Shown: positions 31,888 through 40,567 of the stretch, piece after piece
Numbering within the stretch: position 1 is the stretch's first letter
Layout of the letters: each line of letters opens with the position of its first letter
Assembly (NCBI RefSeq): GCF_000312485.1
Contig: NZ_HE997650.1
Coordinates: forward strand, 89,721-153,720
Reading direction: 5' to 3'
Length of the DNA: 64,000 nt
DNA from: Yersinia massiliensis CCUG 53443
Lineage (GTDB): Bacteria; Pseudomonadota; Gammaproteobacteria; Enterobacterales; Enterobacteriaceae
Made by a program: the position numbers and the translations under genes
The notes under the pieces: model-generated
Seen by the model: only the letters and a program-made list of their open reading frames with translations
Told to the model about the DNA's origin: nothing
The model's database searches: none

Positions 31888-33969
31888 ATGAAAGGCCGCC
31901 TGCTGGATGCCGTTCCCCTAAGTACACTTTCTGGTGTGGGTGCCAGTCAGGCTGGGAAACTGGCCAAAATGGGCCTCGAAACCATTCAAGATTTGTTGCT
32001 TCACCTTCCACTGCGTTATGAAGACCGTACTCGTTTATACCGTATTGGCGATCTTTTACCCGGCCTTTCTGTCACGGTCGAAGGTGAAGTTCTGCGATCT
32101 GATATCAGTTTTGGCCGCCGCCGTATGATGACCTGCCAAATCAGCGATGGTAGCGGCGTTTTGACCCTGCGCTTTTTTAACTTCAATGCCGCCATGAAAA
32201 ATAGCTTGTCACCGGGCAAGCATGTAATTGCCTATGGCGAAGCCAAGCGGGGCAATACGGGGCCAGAAATCATTCATCCTGAATATCGGGTGCATGGCGA
32301 AAATATTGGCGTTGAATTGCAAGAATCCCTGACACCTGTTTATCCCACCACAGAAGGGATTCGTCAGGCAACACTGCGCAAGCTAATTGATCAAGCTCTG
32401 GCCATGTTGGATACCTGCGTCATTGCTGAGTTATTACCGATAGAATTAAGTCGCTCGCTGATTAGCCTGCCTGAAGCTATTCATACATTGCATCGCCCAC
32501 CAGCCGATATCCAACTGATTGACTTAGAGCAAGGGAAACATCCTGCACAGCGGCGGCTGATTATGGAAGAGTTACTGGCCCATAATCTCAGCATGTTAGC
32601 CGTTAGAGCGGGTGCTCAGAGCTATCGGGCACTGCCTTTGTTGGCAGAAGATGAGCTGAAGCAACGTTTTCTAGCTGCACTACCGTTCACCCCCACGCAC
32701 GCCCAGCAGCGGGTGGTGGCAGAAATTGAACAGGACATGACGCATAATTTCCCGATGATGCGGCTGATTCAAGGCGATGTGGGATCGGGTAAAACATTGG
32801 TTGCCGCACTGGCAGCACTACGTGCTATTGCTCATGGCAAACAAGTGGCGTTGATGGCCCCGACCGAATTGCTCGCAGAACAGCATGCCAATACCTTCCG
32901 CCAATGGTTGGAGCCATTAGGTTTGGAAGTGGGCTGGCTCGCTGGGAAGCAAAAAGGCAAAGCGCGACTGGCGCAGCAAGATGCCATCGCCAGTGGTCAG
33001 GTTGCGATGGTCGTTGGTACTCACGCGATGTTCCAGGAACAAGTGCGTTTTTCCGGACTGGCACTGGTCATTATTGATGAGCAGCATCGCTTCGGTGTTC
33101 ATCAACGGCTCGCGTTATGGGAAAAAGGCGAAGAACAAGGGTTCCACCCGCATCAGCTCATTATGACAGCCACCCCAATTCCCCGAACGCTCGCCATGAC
33201 CGCCTACGCAGACCTCGATACCTCCGTGATTGATGAACTGCCGCCGGGAAGAACTCCCGTGACAACCGTCGCCATCCCCGATACCCGCCGTAGCGATGTG
33301 ATTCAACGGGTGAAAAACGCTTGTCTGGAAGAGGGCCGACAGGCGTACTGGGTGTGTACCTTGATTGAAGAATCTGAGGTGCTCGAAGCCCAAGCCGCCG
33401 AAGTGACGTGTGAAGAGCTCAAAAATGCCTTGCCGGAGATTAAAGTCGGCTTAGTGCATGGGCGGATGAAAGGCGCCGAAAAACAGGCTGTTATGCTGGC
33501 TTTTAAGCAGGGTGAATTGCAGCTATTGGTCGCGACGACGGTGATTGAGGTCGGCGTAGACGTACCGAACGCGAGCTTGATGATCATCGATAACCCTGAA
33601 CGCTTGGGGTTAGCACAATTACACCAATTGCGTGGTCGCGTAGGTCGAGGCGCTGTCGCCTCACACTGTGTACTGCTCTATAAAACGCCACTGAGCAAAA
33701 CCGCCCAAATGCGTTTGCAAGTATTGCGCGACAGTAACGATGGTTTTGTTATTGCACAACGCGACTTAGAAATCCGTGGCCCTGGTGAGTTATTAGGCAC
33801 TCGGCAGACAGGGAATGCAGAGTTTAAAGTGGCCGATTTACTGCGTGACCAAGCCATGATCCCCGAAGTGCAGCGCGTCGCTCGTCATCTGCACCAGCAA
33901 TACCCCGAACATGCTCGCGCATTAATTGAGCGTTGGTTACCCGAGCGAACGCGCTATACGAACGCATAA
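31888..33969 (+). CDS. recG: ATP-dependent DNA helicase RecG
   Basis: Branch-migration helicase that remodels stalled forks and Holliday junctions. At 693 residues it has an N-terminal wedge/OB domain, then helicase motifs: Walker A GDVGSGKT (~residue 297), motif II DEQH (~396) with RFG, motif III TATPIPRT (~430), and motif VI QLRGRVGRG (~575). The C-terminal RecG-specific TRG region follows (LLGTRQTGNAEFKVADL). Last gene of the cluster. Confidence 0.98.
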   Translation: MKGRLLDAVPLSTLSGVGASQAGKLAKMGLETIQDLLLHLPLRYEDRTRLYRIGDLLPGLSVTVEGEVLRSDISFGRRRMMTCQISDGSGVLTLRFFNFNAAMKNSLSPGKHVIAYGEAKRGNTGPEIIHPEYRVHGENIGVELQESLTPVYPTTEGIRQATLRKLIDQALAMLDTCVIAELLPIELSRSLISLPEAIHTLHRPPADIQLIDLEQGKHPAQRRLIMEELLAHNLSMLAVRAGAQSYRALPLLAEDELKQRFLAALPFTPTHAQQRVVAEIEQDMTHNFPMMRLIQGDVGSGKTLVAALAALRAIAHGKQVALMAPTELLAEQHANTFRQWLEPLGLEVGWLAGKQKGKARLAQQDAIASGQVAMVVGTHAMFQEQVRFSGLALVIIDEQHRFGVHQRLALWEKGEEQGFHPHQLIMTATPIPRTLAMTAYADLDTSVIDELPPGRTPVTTVAIPDTRRSDVIQRVKNACLEEGRQAYWVCTLIEESEVLEAQAAEVTCEELKNALPEIKVGLVHGRMKGAEKQAVMLAFKQGELQLLVATTVIEVGVDVPNASLMIIDNPERLGLAQLHQLRGRVGRGAVASHCVLLYKTPLSKTAQMRLQVLRDSNDGFVIAQRDLEIRGPGELLGTRQTGNAEFKVADLLRDQAMIPEVQRVARHLHQQYPEHARALIERWLPERTRYTNA

Positions 33970-34004
33970 TATCGAGTAGCTGAAACCTATTGGTGATTGA
34001 ATCA

Positions 34005-34044
34005 ATCAGAGGCAGCCTGACCTAACACATAGACTGCCTCTGAT
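34005..34044. terminator. Bidirectional terminator between recG and gltS
   Basis: 11-bp inverted repeat ATCAGAGGCAG / CTGCCTCTGAT with an 18-base loop, lying between the convergent recG and gltS stop codons. Confidence 0.75.
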
Positions 34045-34048
34045 AGGA

Positions 34049-35263
34049 TTATCCGATGACCGCAGGGAAGATTGGCAGTAATAGATAAAGTTTAATCACG
34101 ATCACATTGACGATATCAATGAAGAACGCCCCCACCATAGGTACAACCAAAAAGGCCAAATGAGAGGGACCAAAACGGTCAGTGATCGCTTGCATATTGG
34201 CGATGGCCGTCGGTGTTGCACCTAGGCCAAAACCACAGTGCCCTGCCGCCAGTACCGCCGCATCATAGTTTCTCCCCATCACCCGATAAGTGACAAAAAT
34301 TGCGTATAGCGCCATCACTAACGCCTGTGCTGACAGGATAACCAGCATCGGTAAGGCCAAAGATGCTAACTCCCACAGTTTTAGGCTCATTAATGCCATC
34401 GCCAAAAACAGTGACAAACTGACGTTCCCCAGCACCGAGACCGCACGATCAAACACTTTATAAAAACCAATTGTCGACAGCGTATTACTGAGGATCACCC
34501 CAACAAATAGCACGCAGACGAAGGTGGGTAGCTCAAACATCGTGCCCTGTAGCCAGCCGGAAATCACTTGGCCCGCCATCAGGCAAATGGCAATCATGGC
34601 GATAGTTTCGACCAACACTAACGATGTAATCATGCGGCCAGCAGAGGGTTTTTCAAACGCAGAAGGCACTTCGCTGTCTTCTGGTGTACCGTCAGGGGTG
34701 GAAGAGTGCTTGACCAAATAACGAGCCACTGGGCCGCCAATCAACCCGCCGAGGACTAAACCAAAGGTCGCGCAGGCCATCGCAACTTCAGTCGCATTTT
34801 CAAAGCCATAGCGCTCAACAAACACTTTACTCCACGCCGCACCAGTGCCATGACCACCCGATAAGGTAATGGAACCCGCCAATAATCCCATCAATGGGTC
34901 TAGTCCCATCAACTTCGCGAGGGCAACCCCAATCGCATTCTGTACAAGCAGTAAACCGACGACGACAAAGACAAAAATACTCAGCACTTTGCCACCCGCA
35001 CGTAAGCTGGCCAAATTGGCATTCAGCCCAATGGTCGCAAAGAATGCCAGCATCAAGGGATCTTTCAGCGACATATCAAAACTGATTTCCCAGCCGAGAG
35101 TCTTTTGCATCAGCAGCATCATAAATGCCACGAGCAAACCACCAGCGACCGGTTCGGGGATGGTGTATTTTTTTAGAAAAGGGACAGTTTTTACGAGTTT
35201 ACGGCCTAGCAGTAAAACCAAACAGGCCGCGACGAGCGTGCCATAGGTATCGAGATGAAACAT
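34049..35263 (-). CDS. gltS: Sodium/glutamate symporter GltS
   Basis: Na+-dependent glutamate importer of the inner membrane (ESS family). From the ATG at 35263 (MFHLDTYGTLVAA), with GGAG seven bases upstream, it is 404 residues; E. coli GltS has 401. The two inverted halves with their glycine-rich hairpins are visible (SGGHGTGAAW near residue 135, GHCGFGLGATPTA near 345). The in-frame extension upstream lacks family support. Confidence 0.96.
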   Translation of the reverse strand: MFHLDTYGTLVAACLVLLLGRKLVKTVPFLKKYTIPEPVAGGLLVAFMMLLMQKTLGWEISFDMSLKDPLMLAFFATIGLNANLASLRAGGKVLSIFVFVVVGLLLVQNAIGVALAKLMGLDPLMGLLAGSITLSGGHGTGAAWSKVFVERYGFENATEVAMACATFGLVLGGLIGGPVARYLVKHSSTPDGTPEDSEVPSAFEKPSAGRMITSLVLVETIAMIAICLMAGQVISGWLQGTMFELPTFVCVLFVGVILSNTLSTIGFYKVFDRAVSVLGNVSLSLFLAMALMSLKLWELASLALPMLVILSAQALVMALYAIFVTYRVMGRNYDAAVLAAGHCGFGLGATPTAIANMQAITDRFGPSHLAFLVVPMVGAFFIDIVNVIVIKLYLLLPIFPAVIG

Positions 35264-35501
35264 CTTGGTACTCCATGCGATTAAAATATCGAATAAAAAT
35301 ATGACGTTAGACAGTTCCTTAATAAACGCCAAAGCTGTAGAGGGGGGATTAGAAAAAAAATCTCGCCTAATTACAAGTTTAGCCGTTAAAAAAATCGGCT
35401 GATTGATGGAGAGAAATATTTATAAAAATGCAGCGCAACCGATTGCTTTTGTGAGGCGGATCATTAAAATGCCCTCTTTGCCGATCAGGGTATGCCATTC
35501 C

Positions 35502-36887
35502 ATGTCTACGCAATCTGCCGAACTTGATGCGCCACAGCAGCCAACCACTCGTCCGAGTGAATTAATTTATCGTTTAGAAGACCGCCCGCCTCTTGCCCAA
35601 ACACTGTTTGCCGCCTGTCAGCATTTATTGGCGATGTTTGTCGCAGTCATTACTCCTGGCCTACTCATTTGTCAGGCACTTGGATTACCGGCAGAAGATA
35701 CTCAGCGTATTATCAGCATGTCCTTGTTTGCCTCGGGTTTGGCGTCGCTATTGCAGATTAAAACGTGGGGGCCGGTAGGCTCTGGTCTATTATCGATTCA
35801 GGGCACCAGTTTTAACTTTGTTTCGCCGCTGATTATGGGTGGACTGGCACTGAAAAATGGGGGGGCTGATATCCCAACGATGATGGCAGCGCTGTTCGGC
35901 ACCCTGATGGTCGCTTCCTGTACCGAAATCATCCTTTCGCGCTTCTTACATTTGGCGCGCCGAATTATCACCCCATTAGTGTCTGGGATTGTGGTGATGA
36001 TTATCGGTCTATCATTGATTCAAGTTGGCCTGACATCCATTGGCGGCGGCTATGCTGCGATGGGTGACAATACCTTCGGCGCACCGAAAAACCTGTTATT
36101 GGCCGGTGCCGTTTTGGTGGTGATTATTTTGCTAAACCGCCAACGTAACCCTTATTTGCGCGTGGCCTCGTTAGTTATCGCCATGGCGGTCGGTTATCTC
36201 TTGGCTTGGTCATTGGGGATGCTGCCTGAGAGCCGCCCAGTCGTGGATACCGCTCTGATTACCATTCCAACACCCTTGTTCTATGGGCTGTCTTTTGACT
36301 GGAATCTACTCGTACCACTGATGCTCATCTTTATGGTGACGTCCCTTGAAACCATCGGTGATATCACGGCGACCTCAGATGTGTCAGAGCAACCGGTTCA
36401 TGGCCCGTTATATATGAAGCGCCTGAAAGGGGGAGTGCTGGCGAATGGCTTGAACTCTATGCTGTCAGCGGTGTTCAACACCTTCCCGAACTCCTGTTTC
36501 GGTCAGAATAATGGGGTGATTCAACTGACGGGGGTTGCCAGCCGTTATGTCGGCTTTGTTGTCGCGTTGATGCTGATTGTACTGGGCCTGTTCCCTGCGG
36601 TTGCCGGATTTGTGCAGCATATCCCTGAGCCGGTTCTGGGGGGCGCAACCCTCGTTATGTTCGGCACTATTGCCGCTTCTGGCGTGCGTATTGTGTCGCG
36701 TGAAACCCTGAATCGCCGCGCAATTATGATTATGGCGTTATCATTAGCGGTCGGTATGGGTGTCGCACAACAACCGTTGATCCTGCAATTTGCACCTGAC
36801 TGGATCAAAACACTGCTCTCTTCTGGGATTGCCGCCGGCGGTATTACTGCCATTGTGCTTAACTTACTCTTCCCACAAGAAAAATAA
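35502..36887 (+). CDS. xanP: Xanthine permease XanP
   Basis: Proton-coupled xanthine transporter of the NAT/NCS2 family, inner membrane. From the ATG at 35502 (MSTQSAELD) it is 461 residues; E. coli XanP has 463. The NAT signature [14 protein letters not shown], substrate-site segment [14 protein letters not shown] and the [11 protein letters not shown]1 motif are present. An upstream in-frame ATG at 35469 has a slightly better-spaced ribosome site, so the start is not fully settled. Divergent from gltS. Confidence 0.95.
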   Translation: MSTQSAELDAPQQPTTRPSELIYRLEDRPPLAQTLFAACQHLLAMFVAVITPGLLICQALGLPAEDTQRIISMSLFASGLASLLQIKTWGPVGSGLLSIQGTSFNFVSPLIMGGLALKNGGADIPTMMAALFGTLMVASCTEIILSRFLHLARRIITPLVSGIVVMIIGLSLIQVGLTSIGGGYAAMGDNTFGAPKNLLLAGAVLVVIILLNRQRNPYLRVASLVIAMAVGYLLAWSLGMLPESRPVVDTALITIPTPLFYGLSFDWNLLVPLMLIFMVTSLETIGDITATSDVSEQPVHGPLYMKRLKGGVLANGLNSMLSAVFNTFPNSCFGQNNGVIQLTGVASRYVGFVVALMLIVLGLFPAVAGFVQHIPEPVLGGATLVMFGTIAASGVRIVSRETLNRRAIMIMALSLAVGMGVAQQPLILQFAPDWIKTLLSSGIAAGGITAIVLNLLFPQEK

Positions 36888-36910
36888 TCTCTGCACTCAT
36901 TCATCACTGA

Positions 36911-36945
36911 AATGGCCGGTCGTCAACGATACCGGCCATTTTTTT
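36911..36945 (+). terminator. Rho-independent terminator of xanP
   Basis: Perfect 10-bp stem AATGGCCGGT / ACCGGCCATT with a 10-base loop, followed by TTTTT, 24 bases after the xanP stop. Confidence 0.95.
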
Positions 36946-37033
36946 ATGTACTGATGATAGATTGTTGCTTGAGCTAAGGGACAATTTACGGCATAAACAG
37001 AGTTCCTTGTATCGAAAGGCGTGGATTTACCAG

Positions 37034-38743
37034 ATGAAATTTCTCGGGAAAGTGCTGCTAACGTTATTATTACTCTTGGTGCTATCCGTAGTGCTCTGCT
37101 ACGTATTACTCCAAACCCGTTGGGCCGCCGGATGGCTGAGCCGCTGGGTTAGTGATAACAGCGAATATCAACTCTCTCTGGGGAAGATAGATCACTCCTG
37201 GTCCACTCCTGGGCAGATCAGTTTGACTGATGTGACCTTCGGGCGCGACAATCAGCCCCCTCTACTTGTGGCCCAACAGACGCTCCTTGGTCTGAGCTGG
37301 CGGCAACTCACTGAACCTCGTCATCTTCTTAGCCTGAATTTACAAAATGGCAGTTTAACCCTTAGCAACAGTCCCTCCCCACTGCCTTTACAGGCTGATA
37401 CCCTGCAATTAACCAATATGGTGCTGAATACGACGATTGAGCCAACAAACTCAGCGGGCCAATGGAAAGTGGCTGGTCAGCAAGTCACGGGGGGATTAGT
37501 GCCGTGGCAGCCAGTATCAGGTAATAGTCTGGGGGAAAATGCTAAATTTCAGTTTAGCGCCGGTACATTAACCATTAATGGCATCGCCGCACAGCGACTC
37601 TATGTACAAGGTTCGATAGACAAAAATGCGCTGACACTCACGACATTCGGTGCCGATATCGCTCAAGGGGAATTAACAGGTAATGCTAGCCAATCCGCTG
37701 ATGGCAGTTGGATAGTGGATCGCCTGCGCCTTAGTAATATTCGCCTGCAAACCTCCGCGACCGTAGACGATGTTTGGGATACTTTTTTAAAACTGCCGCC
37801 AATCACATTGAAACGCTTTGATTTGATTGATGCGCGAGTCGAGGGGAATAATTGGGCCTTCAATGATCTCGACCTGATGCTAAAAAATATCACCTTTAAG
37901 CAGGGTGATTGGCAAAGTGATGAGGGGGAAATGTCCTTCAATGCAGGCGATATTATTAAAGGTAATATTCATCTGATTGACCCGATAGCCACCTTTGCTT
38001 TATCGCCCGCTGGCGTGGCGATTAATCAGTTCTCAACACGTTGGCAGGATGGCCTGCTAAGAACTCAAGGGCTTTGGGCGCGAGATACTCATCGCCTGCA
38101 ACTGAATGAACTGACCCTGGTCGCGCTGATTTATACCTTACCCAGCGATTGGAAACAGCAATGGCAACAAACCTTACCCAACTGGCTGTCTGACGTCTAT
38201 GTGGGGAAATTAAACGGTAGCCGTAACTTGTTGATTGATATCAGCCCAGACTTCCCTTTCCAGATAACATCATTGGATATGGCTGGTACCAACTTACTGT
38301 TGGCCAAAAATCATCAGTGGGGTGTTTGGTCGGGATCACTGATGTTGAACGCAGGTAATGCGACCTTCAATAAAAATGATGTTCGCCGCCCGTCTCTATC
38401 GCTAAGTGCCAATGAACAACAAATTGCCTTGAGCGAGTTAAGTGCGTTTACCAGCGCGGGCTTATTGGAAGCGACCGCCAGCATTGAACAAACCCCTGCT
38501 CGAGCATTCTCGCTATCGTTGACCGGCCGTTCTGTTGATTTGGATATTTTGCAAAACTGGGGCTGGCCAGCGTTACCACTGCAAGGTCTGGGTAACTTGA
38601 AATTGCAGATAAAAGGCAGTCTGGCGGCAGATACCCCATTGAAACCCACCGTTAATGGCACCTTACAAGCCACTGACAGCCATGGGCAGCAAGTTAATCA
38701 AGTGATACAGCAGGGTGAAGTGCATAGCAACCTAAGCCAATAA
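37034..38743 (+). CDS. yicH: AsmA-family protein YicH
   Basis: 569 residues from the ATG at 37034 (MKFLGKVLL), exactly the E. coli YicH length. One N-terminal membrane span (residues ~5-27) anchors a long periplasmic beta-rich body. AsmA-like repeats include LSLGKIDHSWSTPGQISL, and ALPLQGLGNLKLQIKGS near residue 520 matches the AsmA C-terminal motif. AsmA-family proteins are thought to help lipid transport between the membranes; the job of YicH itself is not defined. Confidence 0.93.
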   Translation: MKFLGKVLLTLLLLLVLSVVLCYVLLQTRWAAGWLSRWVSDNSEYQLSLGKIDHSWSTPGQISLTDVTFGRDNQPPLLVAQQTLLGLSWRQLTEPRHLLSLNLQNGSLTLSNSPSPLPLQADTLQLTNMVLNTTIEPTNSAGQWKVAGQQVTGGLVPWQPVSGNSLGENAKFQFSAGTLTINGIAAQRLYVQGSIDKNALTLTTFGADIAQGELTGNASQSADGSWIVDRLRLSNIRLQTSATVDDVWDTFLKLPPITLKRFDLIDARVEGNNWAFNDLDLMLKNITFKQGDWQSDEGEMSFNAGDIIKGNIHLIDPIATFALSPAGVAINQFSTRWQDGLLRTQGLWARDTHRLQLNELTLVALIYTLPSDWKQQWQQTLPNWLSDVYVGKLNGSRNLLIDISPDFPFQITSLDMAGTNLLLAKNHQWGVWSGSLMLNAGNATFNKNDVRRPSLSLSANEQQIALSELSAFTSAGLLEATASIEQTPARAFSLSLTGRSVDLDILQNWGWPALPLQGLGNLKLQIKGSLAADTPLKPTVNGTLQATDSHGQQVNQVIQQGEVHSNLSQ

Positions 38744-38830
38744 GCGCGCTAAAAGCGCAGTGGCCATTTCGGCACTGAATACGAAGTAGCGAACTATCGA
38801 TAAGATTGAAAGGCATTGCAGCGTTTGGCT

Positions 38831-38868
38831 AACCGATAAACAACCCAGATAGGCGTTGTTTATCGGTT
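38831..38868. repeat. Perfect 14-bp inverted repeat
   Basis: Arms AACCGATAAACAAC (38831-38844) and GTTGTTTATCGGTT (38855-38868) with a 10-base loop. There is no T-run on the plus side, so it may be a Rho-aided terminator for yicH or a mobile palindrome. It directly abuts a tandem repeat. Confidence 0.85.
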
Positions 38869-38919
38869 GACTGTTTTACAAGGTAGACTGTTTTACAAAG
38901 TAGACTGTTTTATAACGTA
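38869..38919. repeat. Tandem repeat, three 17-bp units
   Basis: Units GACTGTTTTACAAGGTA, GACTGTTTTACAAAGTA and GACTGTTTTATAACGTA lie head to tail between the palindrome and the stop codon of the next gene (38923). Confidence 0.9.
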
Positions 38920-38922
38920 GAT

Positions 38923-39582
38923 TCACTCGCTGATGGTTAACCATAAACCGGCAAACTCATAGCCACTCGCTTGCTCAAATGCCGCCAGCGTTGGATCACC
39001 CCAATCGTTATCACGAATGCCGGTGCCGGGATCGTAATACAGCCCATCGGAACCCCGTGCCAGTATATGAAGCGCTTGTGGGCCAGAAACCACACATATC
39101 AATTGCGCCTGCTCCTCGTTAGGCGCGGCGTAATTAGCATCCGTATGAACATTTTGCTGGCCAACAACGGCCTCACACGCAGCCTGTTCATTGGGATACA
39201 AAGCCCCTAATGCAAATAATCCCGCAGTGGTGATACTCACCGATGCCGTGCGATTGAAATCCATCGCAACCGCGGCCATTGCTGCCGGTGAATTGTATCC
39301 CCCAGCAACCACGTTTGGCCCCCCATTAGGGTTAAGTATGCCTGTTAGACCATAGATTTTGTCCTTAGCCGTAACAAAATCATCATCTTGGGTAATCACA
39401 TCCGTGTTGCCCTGATAGGTAATGATGGTACTTTCCGGCCAAGCTGCAAAGGCAGCCAATATGGCGGTGAGTGCATAAGCGCCGCATTCGTTACTGGCCA
39501 GTGGTTGCGTCAATTGACCAACGGGGTCAGGGAGTTGGCCTAACAATAGATTCAGTGGAACGCTGGTTGTCAGATTAGGCAT
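38923..39582 (-). CDS. Unrecognised protein with a possible Cys/His/Asp hydrolase arrangement
   Basis: 219 residues, no signal peptide or membrane span. I do not recognise the family. The order Cys33 (ASNECGAYALTAIL), His172 (QALHILARGSDG) and Asp184 (LYYDPGTG) resembles papain-like or C39-like cysteine peptidases and transglutaminase-fold enzymes, where a helix starts at Cys and a His-strand precedes an Asp/Asn; this is inference only. An AGGAGG ribosome site lies 5 bases before the ATG, so translation should be strong. It is the second gene after a sigma-54 promoter, 89 bases beyond the 226-residue gene, and probably co-transcribed. Confidence 0.75.
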   Translation of the reverse strand: MPNLTTSVPLNLLLGQLPDPVGQLTQPLASNECGAYALTAILAAFAAWPESTIITYQGNTDVITQDDDFVTAKDKIYGLTGILNPNGGPNVVAGGYNSPAAMAAVAMDFNRTASVSITTAGLFALGALYPNEQAACEAVVGQQNVHTDANYAAPNEEQAQLICVVSGPQALHILARGSDGLYYDPGTGIRDNDWGDPTLAAFEQASGYEFAGLWLTISE

Positions 39583-39671
39583 ATAGCCTCCTAATAGAAA
39601 TCGTGAAATTCAACATAAATGGTCATACAGGAACGGCACAGTTGATCAGGCTGGCCGTCTTCACAGGAGCA

Positions 39672-40352
39672 TTAAGACGCAGCAGTGACCGTCCAAGTAC
39701 CTTGTGGGTTATAGGTCACGTTAAATGCGGTGATGCCTTGCGTGGTATCGCAAATTGCAGAACCGACGGATGAAGTGGAGAAGTTAATCACCGTCCCCGG
39801 CTGGTATGTCCCTGTTTGGACATAGAAGCTGAGCACCGGCTGGCAATCGATATTTTTACTCGGCTCTGCATTGATGAAGCTTGATAAGACGGTGCCGCCA
39901 CTGGCGCTTTGCACTGCTAACCCTGCATTCAACACTTCAGTGATCGGGTTGAATGCGGGCGTGATAATGCGATAAGCACCGGGCTGTACACCTTCGGTAT
40001 AACTGGCAGGTGACAAACCAAGCGAAGGATCCACTGAAAGTAGTGTGGTGTTTGCGGTTTGTACCCCCGCCGTCGCAGAGGTTAAATCAACAGGTTGGCT
40101 AGAGGTGATGTAGCCAGAGTCTTGCCCGACCGACAAATTCGGTAACTGAGTTTGAGCACCAGCATAGAATTGCATTAAGCATTCAAAGGTCAGCACAGAA
40201 CCTGAGCTAGCGAACGGCTGCAACACTTCTTGGTAGATACTGTTGGAGTAGACTTTAGCGCCACCGGTATAAATTGCCGGTTTTTGGAAGAAGAAGAAGT
40301 CCTGCGCTGTTGGGCTGTTATTGATTACGTTGATTGTATATAGAGTACTCAT
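39672..40352 (-). CDS. Unrecognised 226-residue protein, sigma-54 dependent
   Basis: No recognisable family. The sequence is rich in Thr, Ser, Gly and short beta-prone stretches, with an N-terminal TLYTINVINNSPTAQDFFFF segment followed by GGAKVYSNS. It ends in a probable beta-sandwich-like stretch (NVTYNPQGTWTVTAAS). No signal peptide, membrane span or lipobox; three cysteines. The ATG has AGGA eight bases upstream. A consensus -24/-12 promoter lies 73 bases upstream, and the activator gene is just beyond it. It could be a structural or secreted-by-other-route protein; no function is assigned. Confidence 0.75.
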   Translation of the reverse strand: MSTLYTINVINNSPTAQDFFFFQKPAIYTGGAKVYSNSIYQEVLQPFASSGSVLTFECLMQFYAGAQTQLPNLSVGQDSGYITSSQPVDLTSATAGVQTANTTLLSVDPSLGLSPASYTEGVQPGAYRIITPAFNPITEVLNAGLAVQSASGGTVLSSFINAEPSKNIDCQPVLSFYVQTGTYQPGTVINFSTSSVGSAICDTTQGITAFNVTYNPQGTWTVTAAS

Positions 40353-40424
40353 TTTGTATTCCTTATGTATTTAGAGGGAGACATCATGAGGTAGCTCGTT
40401 TCTTTCGCTACCCGCATTACAAAT

Positions 40425-40440
40425 TGCAACTGGCATGCCA
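40425..40440 (-). promoter_or_regulatory. Sigma-54 (-24/-12) promoter of the two unknown genes
   Basis: The minus-strand sequence TGGCATGCCAGTTGCA fits the RpoN consensus TGGCAYR-N4-TTGCW at every defined position, with exactly 10 bases between GG and GC. The start of transcription should fall about 60 bases upstream of the 226-residue gene. Confidence 0.88.
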
Positions 40441-40503
40441 ACCAATTAACACTTTGATTTTCAATAATTAATTAATTTATTGAGTGTAGAAAAACCCATA
40501 AAG

Positions 40504-40519
40504 TGGACGATTCTGTCCA
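40504..40519. promoter_or_regulatory. Candidate upstream activator site
   Basis: Inverted repeat TGGAC-GATTCT-GTCCA, 64 bases upstream of the -24 element, between the promoter and the activator gene. Position and symmetry suit an enhancer-binding protein site; assignment is tentative. Confidence 0.45.
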
Positions 40520-40567
40520 AGGAAAAAAGAAGATTGGCCGAAAACGACCACGCGGGCTGATGCCTAA

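Noticed and set aside
38869..38919. CRISPR-like repeats
   Set aside because: Units are 17 bp, directly abutting with no spacers, and no cas genes are present.
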